A stretch of DNA of 64,000 nt. Source: Bugula neritina. Taxonomy: Eukaryota > Bryozoa > Gymnolaemata > Cheilostomatida > Bugulidae. Below are positions 23,354-61,282 of the stretch, piece by piece. The notes beneath the pieces are model-generated. The model worked only from the letters and a program-made list of their open reading frames with translations. It searched no databases and was not told the DNA's origin. Numbering within the stretch: the stretch's first letter is position 1; each line of letters starts with the position of its first letter. The stretch is taken from NCBI GenBank assembly GCA_964035545.1, contig OZ037770.1:15598642-15662641 (forward strand). Reading direction: 5' to 3'. The position numbers were made by a program, and so were the translations under genes.

Positions 23354-24461
23354 TTAAATTGATGTAATTTTGTAGATATTTTGAACTGACAGTTGTGATG
23401 AGAAGCCTGTCTGTGCTGTCACAAGTAGCTGTATACATTCCACCTTTTCAGGCAGCTATTAACCTTGCCGTGTGAGTTCCAACCCAAAGCACAGTATTAA
23501 TTTATTTTTCTAATATTGATAGTAATAAATCCCAACTGTTCCTAAAGCAGTAAAGCTTATGATTTGTTACTGCCTTTGCATTTCGATATCTGCCAAAGTA
23601 AACTAAAAGTCATGTACTACTCCCTGCAGAGTGAATGGCCATGAAAAAGACAGCATACAGACCTATGGAATGGTGACAGGACTACTGAATGGAGGTCTGG
23701 GTCTAGGAGCCATGGTGGGTCCAGTAATGTCAGGAGGTGTCACAGACGCTACTGACTTCACATGGACATTGACTGTATTGGCAGTTTTAGATATGCTAAT
23801 TGTAAGTAGAAAGAAAATTGCTTGTATAACTTTACCATGCATTTAGAAAACTATTTGCAAAATATAATAAAATAAATTAGTTAATAGAAAAATAATCAAG
23901 TGCGTGTTTTTAGTAATTATAACCTTATATAATAATAATAATAACTATAATAACAATAGTTAAAATTTAAGTTTTATACTTAATTTTCTATAAATGAGCT
24001 GTCAAAGATATAATATACTTATAATAATTAACTTAAAGCTGCCTCTATATACTGTACATTAGCATTTCTATAGCTACTACATTAATTTCTGTTGAACAAA
24101 AATACATTCTAACAATATACCAATACATGTAGCCTACTATAACTTCATGTGCTGCTAAGAATATTATGTACACTAGTGATAGTGAATGTTTTACATTTAT
24201 ATAGGTAAGCTTTTTAGTATAAAGCAATTACACTTAGATAGCTTAAATGAAATGGGTGTACCAACTTTACAAAAGACTTTTTTAACAGATATTTTTAAAC
24301 AGACAAACTCAAAATTTATTTTTCTTCGATTTGATTTAAAATGCACTTCATGAACTTTACTTCTCATTTTGCAGTTGTCAGTGCTGGTCGGGTATCTAAT
24401 TTGGATGAAGATAACTAAACAGCCACTCAAACCGGAGACTGTGAAACAGAATACTTTATAG
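17507..24461 (+). CDS. MFS transporter, SLC18B1-like (11 exons)
   Basis: Exons 17507-17797, 18293-18366, 18863-19007, 19343-19411, 19877-19964, 20700-20839, 21430-21525, 23101-23204, 23376-23471, 23630-23801 and 24375-24461 join in frame to 453 codons, close to the 456 residues of human SLC18B1. After an acidic N terminus (LEEEDTDTEK) come hydrophobic segments typical of a 12-helix major facilitator. Family-like motifs include FPFFPQEAKSKG in the first loop, GGGYAAGPALGAAL in helix 5 and GLLNGGLGLGAMVGPVMSGG in helix 11. SLC18B1 is a vesicular polyamine transporter; the same substrate here is inference. An in-frame upstream ATG at 17438 would add 23 residues; I prefer 17507 because the acidic start resembles the family. 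An AATAAA lies at 24505. Confidence 0.85.
21708..21905 (+). repeat. Possible SINE-like sequence
   Basis: The stretch contains ggggttagagcatttgcct, similar to a tRNA-type box A context, and ggaagagcatccagtcatag, which resembles the conserved central block of several metazoan SINEs. I see no clear box B or terminal repeat. Confidence 0.3.
21981..22949. mobile_element. TIR element with TA target duplication, non-autonomous
   Basis: Left end GGGGAAACCTGGGTGATATG, right end its near-complement, with TA on each side (21979-21980; 22950-22951). The sub-terminal motif ggtgatatgg/ccatatcacc recurs many times inside in both orientations, as in a foldback-like MITE. No transposase frame exists in the 969 bp. 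It lies in the intron between exons 7 and 8 of the transporter. Confidence 0.8.
23284..23350. repeat. (TA)n microsatellite
   Basis: About 67 bases of TA in the intron between transporter exons 8 and 9. Confidence 0.97.
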
Positions 24462-24504
24462 TTTTACTTTTGACCTTTGTGATTTAGTATAATGTTATGA
24501 TGTG

Positions 24505-24510
24505 AATAAA
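24505..24510 (+). terminator. Polyadenylation signal of the transporter gene
   Basis: AATAAA 44 bases after the stop codon. The only copy near the gene end. Confidence 0.6.
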
Positions 24511-24557
24511 TTAAAGCTGCCATAAGACAGTAGAAACATTGACTTTTGGCAGACGTG

Positions 24558-25073
24558 ATTAGTCAAATGGGTAGAAGTGTGTTAGTCAAATGGGTAGAAA
24601 TGTGTTAGTCAAATAGGTAGAAATGTGTTAGTCAAATAGGTAGAAGTGTGTTAGTCAAATGGGTAGAAATGTGTTAGTCAAATGGGTAGAAATGTGTTAG
24701 TCAAATGGGTAGAAATGTGTTAGTCAAATAGGTAGAAATGTGTTAGTCAAATAGGTAGAAGTGTGTTAGTCAAATGGGTAGAAATGTGTTAGTCAAATGG
24801 GTAGAAATGTGTTAGTCAAATGGGTAGAAGTGTGTTAGTCAAATGGGTAGAAATGTGTTAGTCAAATAGGTAGAAGTGTGTTAGTCAAATGGGTAGAAAT
24901 GTGTTAGTCAAATGGGTAGAAATGTGTTAGTCAAATGGGTAGAAATGTGTTAGTCAAATGGGTAGAAATGTGTTAGTCAAATAGGTAGAAGTGTGTTAGT
25001 CAAATGGGTAGAAATGTGTTAGTCAAATGGGTAGAAGTGTGTTAGTCAAATGGGTAGAAATGTGTTAGTCAAA
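24558..25073. repeat. 23-bp minisatellite, about 22 copies
   Basis: Unit gtgttagtcaaatgggtagaa plus two bases, with two common variants (gggtag/aggtag; aaat/aagt) that alternate in blocks, which points to array growth by duplication of multi-unit blocks. It starts about 50 bases after the transporter polyadenylation signal. Confidence 0.95.
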
Positions 25074-25576
25074 GAGTTATGACTATGAGAGAGCTGTGCT
25101 AGCTTTCTCTTCTTTCTCTTTTTATATCAAGTAAATATTCTGGGTATAGAAAAACATAAACTGGTATATAATCTATAAATGAAACATATGAAATGACCAC
25201 ATCCATGTATGATCACTCCTTCTTTTGAAACAAATTAAATCATTTAAACTAGATTAATTTAGGTTAATCTAAATTATTAGGCATTGGCAAGTATCATTAT
25301 TTAAATATAATGAGTATTGTATCATTTTCATATTTTTACTGTTAAATAATTAATTGCAACAAATTATGATAATAGATGTGTTATACTAAAGTCCTATGAA
25401 ACAGGCTAAAAAGAGCTGATAAGATATTATGAAAGAAGAGAAGACAACTTCTCCAATATGCTATGTGATAAAATAATATTGATTAATAAAATAATCTACA
25501 GTACAATATTAGCTACAGCTAAAAGTGTGACACACTCTCTACCAGGTTTAGATTGCACCAACTCTGTAAGACATGT

Positions 25577-25679
<103 letters not shown>

Positions 25680-25683
25680 GTGT

Positions 25684-27480
25684 AGCGTGTAAGTATTATA
25701 GCTGGTAGAATAATACTGTATAGTGTAAGTATAGCTAGTAGAATGATACTATAGTGTAAGTATAGCTGGTAGAATAATACTATATAGTGTAAGTATAGCT
25801 GGTAGAATGATACTATAGTGTAAGTATAGCTAGTAGAATAATACTATAGTGTAAGTATAGCTGGTAGAATGATACTGTATAGTGTAAGTATAGCTGGTAG
25901 AATGATACTATAGTGTAAGTATAGCTAGTAGAATAATACTATAGTGTAAGTATAGCTAGTAGAATAATACTATAGTGTAAGTATAGCTAGTAGAATAATA
26001 CTATAGTGTAAGTATAGCTAGTAGAATAATACTATAGTGTAAGTATAGCTGGTAGAATAATACTATAGTGTAAGTATAGCTGGTGAAGTGAGTTGTTCTC
26101 TAGAGTAGTAATTATATGCATTGATAAGAAGCACCTTGTGATACCTGTCATATCAAAGTGTCAGTAGTGTCAGTACATCTTTCAAACGCTCAACTAAAAT
26201 ATTACATCCAGCCAAACCACAAATGAGGATTAATGAATATTAATTTCTGCAGCATTCAATCATAACTATGCTAACCTGAGCTGCCACCTACAAATGAAAT
26301 AACATACAGTTATTTATAACAATGACCATGCAGATGCTAAACTTAAATAGTCGGAAATGTGAAAAGAAGTTTGACTGCAAGTATTGGAGGAAAATGAATA
26401 GTTAGTGATTATTAGCTTTGCAAAGGCTTTTTACTTGAATGACTTTGAATTCGAAACACGAATGAGAATTAATTCATAAGAAACAACCACACCCAACTGC
26501 TTTAGTGCCCGGCAACGTGGCTATAAGCCAATGAGAAGTTTGCTGCTGGCAACAAATAAATTCTTAACATATATTTTACTGCCAGCCATGACTGTGCTGT
26601 GTACAGTTTCACGTAGAATTTAGAAATCAGATCTTTGCTGTTTAAACATTCAACAGAGAGTTTTTACGTAAGTATCTTATTATAGGTTTATATATATATA
26701 TAATTGTATATTTCTATATATAATTATATAATTATACCAGGTTGATATTTACCGCAGTTAACCATAATAATGAAATTATTACAATCTATATATGGTCTGT
26801 TTGTCACCAAAAATTAGCTCAAAACTTTTTTGTTATGCTTGCGCGAAGTGATACAAGCAATGGAGATGCTACTATATAACTTGAGTGTAATGGTGGTATT
26901 CACTTTCACATAGCTTTAAATACTGTAGCCTTCTTCACATGTGTTCCAAGTACCTTTTTGTTGTAGTATACACGCAACTTAGTGTGTGTACCATTAAAGA
27001 TATTGCACGGTGTTATTCAACTGAAGTAAAAAAAATTCTAAGTTTAACCTCAAATTGAGCACTTGCTTGTACTCTCACATCTATCAATTTACAGGTTAAT
27101 AGATTAAACTGTGTGTTGCAGCAGCTAAGAGTAGCATGTAAAATGAATCAAATCAGCAATATGATACTTTTAGTTTTATAATACCACAAACTTTAGCATG
27201 GAAAAGTATATCATTATAAAGCAAGCTAGTTTGAGCATACCGCACTCAACCAGTCTGTAGCTGAGGGCTAACATATAATATTAGTATTTTAATGCTGCAT
27301 AAATGAAGTGTGTAAAGATTATTTAACATTCAAGAAGTAAGTCAAGTCTTACATGTAGTTCAATGCGTGAATACAGTTGCCTATTTGATCTAGTTTCAGA
27401 ATATAATGCTATAAGCATATAAGAAATTAATTTATTATAGAGTAACTGTAGAATATGTATCATGTGACTTAGCTGGTCAC
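25684..27480. repeat. Dispersed segmental repeat, copy B (minisatellite 25684-26085 plus flank)
   Basis: It carries the same minisatellite unit as 14781-15176, about 11 copies, followed by the same succession of conserved blocks as copy A (caccttgtgatacctgtca; gactttgaattcgaaacacg; accgcactcaaccagtctgt). A third, very weak trace with tgaatgtgagaatatagtt appears near 28310. Confidence 0.75.
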
Positions 27481-29747
27481 GTAATAGCTATGAACAGCTA
27501 GCAGCTCTTTTATAGAATACAATGCTTGACACGGTGAGTCTTGCACAAACAGAGTAGTTTTATTTTTATTATTGAGTTATAATAATCCTATTACTTAAAA
27601 CTCTATAGCATAATTTTCAGGCTGCACACTAGCTGTTTTTCTCTCAATATTTATGTAATTTAGTTACACTTGCAGTTAAGCTCTGTATAACAATGTGAAC
27701 AAAATAATTATTTAACTACTAACCCTTCTTTAAAAATAATGAGAAGCAATGCTATTTTTAGATGTTGCATTCTCTATTCTTATTTCACACACTTGATGCT
27801 CATGTCTCAGTCAAATATCTTCATACTAAGTACTAATAGTACTCATATAACTCATACTAATAGTACCCATGCTAATAGTACTAATAGTACTCATACTAAT
27901 AGTACTAGTAGTACTAGTAATATGCCTACAGTATTCATATTATAACAATGATACTCATACTTGAAATATTATCAAATTAAGTGAAATCTCTAATTTGCAG
28001 TTTCTATGGAGCATAATCTTTAATTTAATATATTTGATATTATATATATTATATTGTATTATATTATATTATATTATATTTTATTGTATTTTTGGTATTG
28101 ACATTAAACTTCATCTGATACTGTGATAAATAGTTATTTAAATTAGACTGCTCTTGGAAATAGTTTTAGGTTGAATCACAGAAAAGAAAGAGCATAGACA
28201 AATATCATATTCTCAATATTGAATATCTTAGAACTGTAATGTCTCGCTTCTAACATCAGTGTTGGATTTTGTTAATGTTCAACAGATTGGTCAAGTCTTA
28301 AATATTTTGTTTGAATGTGAGAATATAGTTTACTCTTGGATCAAGTTTCACATTAAAATGTCTTTATTTATGTACCACCTAGTAACAATTGTGCAGTTAT
28401 TTACAGTTATTTACACAATGGCCAATAACAATACCTATGCTATTTAGTGTTATAATACCACTGTGAAGAAAAGTTTTTTTGTCATCCACATTATTTAGAG
28501 CCAGTCATGTTTAAATGCCTTATTCATAAGTTTTTTTATTGATATACTTATTATTCTCAGCCTGTAATGGAACCCTGTATGCATGTATGCGTTATCAATA
28601 ATGGCTGGTATTTAATGAAAGGTATCGGCAGTTCACTATTAAGACATGTAAGGCCTGGGAATGACTTGTATGTTAGGTGGTTTGCATGTTTTTGTAATTA
28701 TTGAAAGTCAAATTTTTGAACTATATAATTATATAGGTTTAATTTAAACAAGCATAATAAATATTTTTTAGTTTTTTGAAACTTATATTAAATCAGCAAC
28801 AGCAACTAAAAAAAACTAGTGGAAAAAATTTTAAATTTTAGTACCCCATCAACTAATTGGACAAAATTGTCCAATAAGGTGGCATATACCTTCCCCAATG
28901 TAATAGTGATTGTGCAAATAGTGTCTAATGTAGGATGGTTCAGCCTGGATGTTTCTAAAAATGGCTGCCATTTGACAATATGTCCGTCACTAAGTTGCAG
29001 TGTGCTCGGGCATTAAGTTGTGTTATACATAGGCAGTACCTATCACTAAGTTTCCATCTTTTAAATTGTTTAAATGAACTTTTGTACACATAGCAACAGC
29101 AGTAATCAAATGAAACTAGAAGTGGTATAATATGCATGGGGCACAAATATGAATTTATTGGAAGGAAAATTACTGCAGTTGCTTAAAATGCTAAGCAAGG
29201 TTTTGAAGGTGGAGATTGGCAATCATGGCGCTAAGACACGTAGTTACAAAATTTTACCAATAATTTTATATGTTATGTGCTAAAGGTTACAACCTACGAT
29301 AAAGTGCAGCTCGATATAATATTATAATGAATTAAATCATTTTACTTTTCTTTGCTAAAACAATGCATTTTTTCATTAATTTATGACTCTATGCCTTTTT
29401 GAACATGAAGAGCTCATACCCAGGTTTCCATATCTAATGAATTTTATTTTTATGTTTGTAGAAAAATTTCAATAATAGTAAGTTTCAGTCCTTTGTCATT
29501 ATGATAACAACCTTTTTATTTACTTCATTGTTCTAACTGTGTAGGCCTACTGGCCATAACTTATGTTATACAAACTACAGCTCTTTATTTACCTTCACTG
29601 TCACAACTATCCATACCCTTGTTGTGTTACACGAACACTCATCTCCGATTGTTACAGATCAGAGAGAACATGTTACTAACTGACAGGGAGATCCTGATTG
29701 GCTGACATAAAGCTGTGTAGTCCTATGCTATTGGCTGATTTCACAAG
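27481..29747. other. Intergenic region without recognised gene
   Basis: Contains only a degenerate (ACTAATAGT)n run at 27826-27935 and an (ATTAT)n run at about 28045-28085. Short open frames show no family resemblance or splice context. The last 120 bases before 29748 include repeated ATTGGCTGA motifs and probably the promoter of the next gene. Confidence 0.55.
29690..29747 (+). promoter_or_regulatory. Candidate promoter with two inverted CCAAT boxes
   Basis: GATTGGCTGA and TATTGGCTGA occur within 50 bases upstream of the proposed start ATG at 29748. A TGACTCA followed by CAGCCAATCAG lies just downstream at 29836-29852. No TATA box evident in the proper place. Confidence 0.35.
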
Positions 29748-57886
<28,139 letters not shown>

Positions 57887-58600
57887 GTAAATAAATGTTA
57901 TTGGCCAAATAATTAATTTCAGAAATTTTACAAAACTACTACAGTATTCTGTAGCCATCATCATATACTTATTTTTAAAGGAGTGTATTCAGTGGTTAGT
58001 ATTTTGGTGAATAAATTTGCAAGGTTGTGTAATGGATTAGCTATATAACATTAATTTATGTTAAATGCCTATATTTCTTATTACATGTATTAAATTTCTC
58101 CATATCATTAAGCTCCTGCATGTAACCTTTGATGTCTTTGTTATATTTCGATTCATATAGTAAAAGTAAACACACCCTTGTTTATTTTTTGCTGAGAGTG
58201 ATATACTTGTGGCTATAGGGTACTGCATCACCTTAACGAAATGTTTTTGGCTATATATAGCATATTGCATCCTAACATTATATTATTTGTACAAGAGTAG
58301 TAGAGAATGGCTAATCCTGGACCACTTTGCCTCCAGTGGCTCCCCGCAACAAGTTGCGTGTCCCCACTGGAAGCAAAGTGATCCAGGATTGGCCATTCTC
58401 TACTACTTTATATTAATATTTTAAAAAAAATTTATATATTTTTTTATTATTTATGCAAGACTAGAAAAATAAAATTTGTCTAATCCGTGTCTATACTTTC
58501 CATTATTTTTTGACAAAGATAAATCTAAAGTAATAAACCCGTGCGGTTTTTGCCATCCTTTATTACAAAAGTTTTTAAATTCAGTTACATAAAAAATTAA
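57887..58600. other. Intron and junction with the Polinton-like element
   Basis: Host intron to about 58420, including the hairpin at 58296-58407; the virus-like segment begins somewhere between about 58420 and 58600. I cannot find the terminal repeat because the other end is outside the window. Confidence 0.5.
58296..58407. repeat. 112-bp imperfect palindrome (hairpin MITE)
   Basis: Arms AGTAGTAGAGAATGGC... and its complement pair over about 44 bases with three differences. The loop holds a smaller palindrome GCAACAAGTTGC. Probably a foldback MITE. Confidence 0.88.
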
Positions 58601-59243
58601 TTATATTTCAGGTGATGTTATAGGCGACGCGAGAGATTCCGCTATACCACCGTCACTTGTTGATATAATTATTTTACCTCCAAATGGTGATTGCAATTTA
58701 GGAATAGCGTAACCCGATATATTATGTGTGGTAATAACATTAGTGATATCAATATTAGTTTCCATAATATCACCATTAGGTGCCAACATTAATAATTTAC
58801 CTCTGTTAGCCGACTGCGGTCTCGGAATACTATAACTAAATATATTAGCTTTCGTAACGACGTCATTAACATTTAAGCTACTGTCTTCAACGTTACCGTC
58901 GTCAGTCGACACTAATAATTTATTAGCGAGATTTTGTATAAGAGGTATAGCGTGTTTATCTATATTAGTTTTTGTAACGACCTCGCTTATACTTATACTA
59001 CTATCGACAACACCGCCTTCGTCGGTTGAAGCCGTTAAATGATTATTAGGATTTTGTATAAGACGTATGGCGTAATTAAACATATCAGTTTTAGTAACTA
59101 CATTGTTAGTTTCTAACGCGCTGTCTTCAACGTTACCGTCATTAGTTGACACTAATAATTTTTGTTGTGGATTAGATATACGCGGTATTTAAAGATAATT
59201 GACTATTACCAGCTTTCGCGGATTTTCCAAAAATATATACCAT
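58601..59243 (-). pseudogene. Fibre-like repeat protein of the Polinton-like element
   Basis: The ATG at 59243 begins with the MVYIFG motif shared with the upstream paralogues. The frame breaks near 59190 (one-base shift) and resumes to 58601 as about four repeats of some 46 residues, each with a core like LLVSTDDGNVEDSSL and VVTKTNI and a YAIPxxQ end. Short regular repeats rich in Gly, Ser, Thr and Asp recall shaft repeats of viral fibre or spike proteins, which is inference from pattern. Confidence 0.6.
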
Positions 59244-59260
59244 GTTTATTTATAATAATA

Positions 59261-59715
59261 AAATTTTAATGACACTAACTCGAACGGTAAAGATATAGGC
59301 GCGTTATCGTCAACCGTTACGTCGTTGGGCTTACGACTAGTAAAATTATTTGAACATTCCAATACTAATCCGATGCTTTTACCCGCATTAACAATTTCTA
59401 ACATGGAAATTTTAACGTAAGGAACTTCATGAGCGTCTCCTCAAATAAAATATTCTTTAGTAACGTGTTCTGTAGGTTTTGTAGTATTAACGTTAATTTT
59501 TTATCCTTCCAATACAAAGGATTATTATTAAGCTGTTCGTGAAATTGTATTAACGCGTAAGCTAATTCTACTTGTTCGTCTACAATAAACCCTAATAACA
59601 ACGCCGTATTAATTTTGTTACTAAAGGCTTGTATAAAATCGTTTTGATTTTTAGTTATTTTCCTTTCGACAAAGAGTTTTTCTTTTTTATCTATATTTCC
59701 GAATATGTACACCAT
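59261..59715 (-). pseudogene. YIFG paralogue 3 (disrupted)
   Basis: Starts MVYIFGNIDK at 59715, has the segment FIVDEQVELAYALIQF seen in the other paralogues, and loses the frame near 59440. The C-terminal part, with a VPYVKI motif and a KPNDV motif, is legible in another frame to about 59261 with a stop before it. Confidence 0.62.
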
Positions 59716-59903
59716 ATTTATATATAATAAAGTTTAAACGGTGCTATTATGATTAGAATAACACATTATTGAAAAGTTTCGTTAATTACTGCTAAATAAA
59801 AAGTTTAAGTATTTTATTGACTGTACTAATATTGTTATAATATATTTATAATAAAGTTTTAATGTTACGTATTGAAAAGGTAATGTTGAACTATTATTTT
59901 CAG

Positions 59904-60347
59904 TTAATGGATTACGTCGTCGGGTTTATGACTAGGATAGGTTTTTGAGCATGATATTGTTAATGAAAAGTTTTTATTAGCTTCAATAGTTTTATCAATT
60001 GGAATTTTAATATACGGAACGTTATGCTCATTACCGCTAATATCGTAAAAAACATTTTCATTAGCATATTCAGCTGATAAAGCGCTATCCCAAATATGCA
60101 TACCAATTCGTTTATCAGCCCAATATATTGCTTTAGTTTTATGCCCGTTTTCACCGTAAAATTGTATTAATGCGTACGTTAATTCAATTCGTTTATCAAC
60201 TAAAAAATTTTCACTTAATTCAGTTGAAAAACTATTAACACCGGAAAGATAATGAAAATTTGTTCTATTTATAATACTCGTAATGTACGGGTTATTCGTA
60301 ATATTAGTAGGTTCCGAGGAACCGCCAAATATGTACACGGGACTCAT
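59904..60347 (-). CDS. YIFG paralogue 2 (intact)
   Basis: 147 codons, the only complete member of the family here. Motifs in order: VYIFGGSSEPT at the N terminus, FLVDKRIELTYALIQFYGE in the middle, IYWADKRIG, then HNVPYIKI and HKPDDV at the end. No known domain recognised. Being repeated three times next to a fibre-like gene with the same start, it may be a minor virion protein. Confidence 0.6.
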   Translation of the reverse strand: MSPVYIFGGSSEPTNITNNPYITSIINRTNFHYLSGVNSFSTELSENFLVDKRIELTYALIQFYGENGHKTKAIYWADKRIGMHIWDSALSAEYANENVFYDISGNEHNVPYIKIPIDKTIEANKNFSLTISCSKTYPSHKPDDVIH

Positions 60348-60364
60348 TTATTATAATAAAGTTT

Positions 60365-60888
60365 TTAAATATAATACAATTTAATTGTCGCGTGTAAAAA
60401 GGGTAAAAAAATTTCTTGAAGAGTTAAAGTAGGCAAGTCTGAAATACTAATAATTACGTCGTTGGGTTTATGAATAGGATAATTGTTTGAGCATATTATT
60501 GCTAAAGCAAAGTTTTTATTAGCTTTAATAGTTTCATTTATATTGACGTTAATATAAGGTACATTATGCTCGGCACCGCTCACGTCAAAGTCTAAATAAT
60601 TTAAATTAGGTGGTTGAGCCATGTTAGTATTACTCCAAGTAACTAGTCTAAGTTTTTTATCAGTCCAATATATTTCTCTAGTTTTAAAATTATCTTCGTC
60701 ATTAAATTGAATTAATACGTTATAGTTAATTTTATTTCTTTGTCAACAATAAAATCACGAATTAAAAATCCTGAAAAAGTATCGCTATTACTTTCGTATA
60801 TAAAATCTTCTCTTTTAGTAATGCCCGTAATATACAGGCTATTCGTAATAATAGTAGGTTCTGAGGAACCGCCAAATATATAAACCAT
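60365..60888 (-). pseudogene. YIFG paralogue 1 (frameshifted)
   Basis: ATG at 60888 (MVYIFGGSSEPT), open for about 53 codons, then a one-base shift near 60735. The remainder, with IYWTDKKLR, HNVPYINV and HKPNDV, is legible to 60365 in the other frame. Confidence 0.62.
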
Positions 60889-60904
60889 TTATATAATAAA
60901 ATTT

Positions 60905-61282
60905 TTAAATGGTATTTATAATTTCTTGAGGTAGTTTACCTTTAGACATTTCTTTAAGCCAATATAAACACAATTGTCCGCATATAACCGTACCAAATTT
61001 TTGTACTCGTTCCATATTATAAAACACGGGTGGTTTTAAATATCTCATTATTTCTAGAGGAGGGTGAAGTATAAAACTGTCAAAATAATATTTTTTATCA
61101 TTGTTTTTATACCAAGCTACCCAATGAGTGCCGTTACCCGTTAAATCGTCTAAATTTAATATACTGCATTCTTTTTTACGCGGCGTATTAGGTAAATCGT
61201 TTCTAGAAAATACTCCTCTAAATTTAGGAATTTTTAATTCTTTAATCGCTTTATCAATATCAATATTCGTTAGCGCTTTCAT
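60905..61282 (-). CDS. Adenain-type cysteine protease of the Polinton-like element
   Basis: 125 codons, short for the family but with the catalytic segments in the expected order: His in GTHWVAWYK (about residue 53), Asp in YYFDSF (about 68) and Cys in VICGQLCLYWL (about 102). Adenovirus-type and Ulp1-like proteases of this fold mature virion proteins. Its ATG overlaps the stop of the polymerase frame (ATGA). Intact as read. Confidence 0.78.
   Translation of the reverse strand: MKALTNIDIDKAIKELKIPKFRGVFSRNDLPNTPRKKECSILNLDDLTGNGTHWVAWYKNNDKKYYFDSFILHPPLEIMRYLKPPVFYNMERVQKFGTVICGQLCLYWLKEMSKGKLPQEIINTI

Noticed and set aside
24558-25073. Regular 23-bp repeats as a possible CRISPR array
   Set aside because: Units are directly contiguous with no unique spacers, and the context is a eukaryotic genome.
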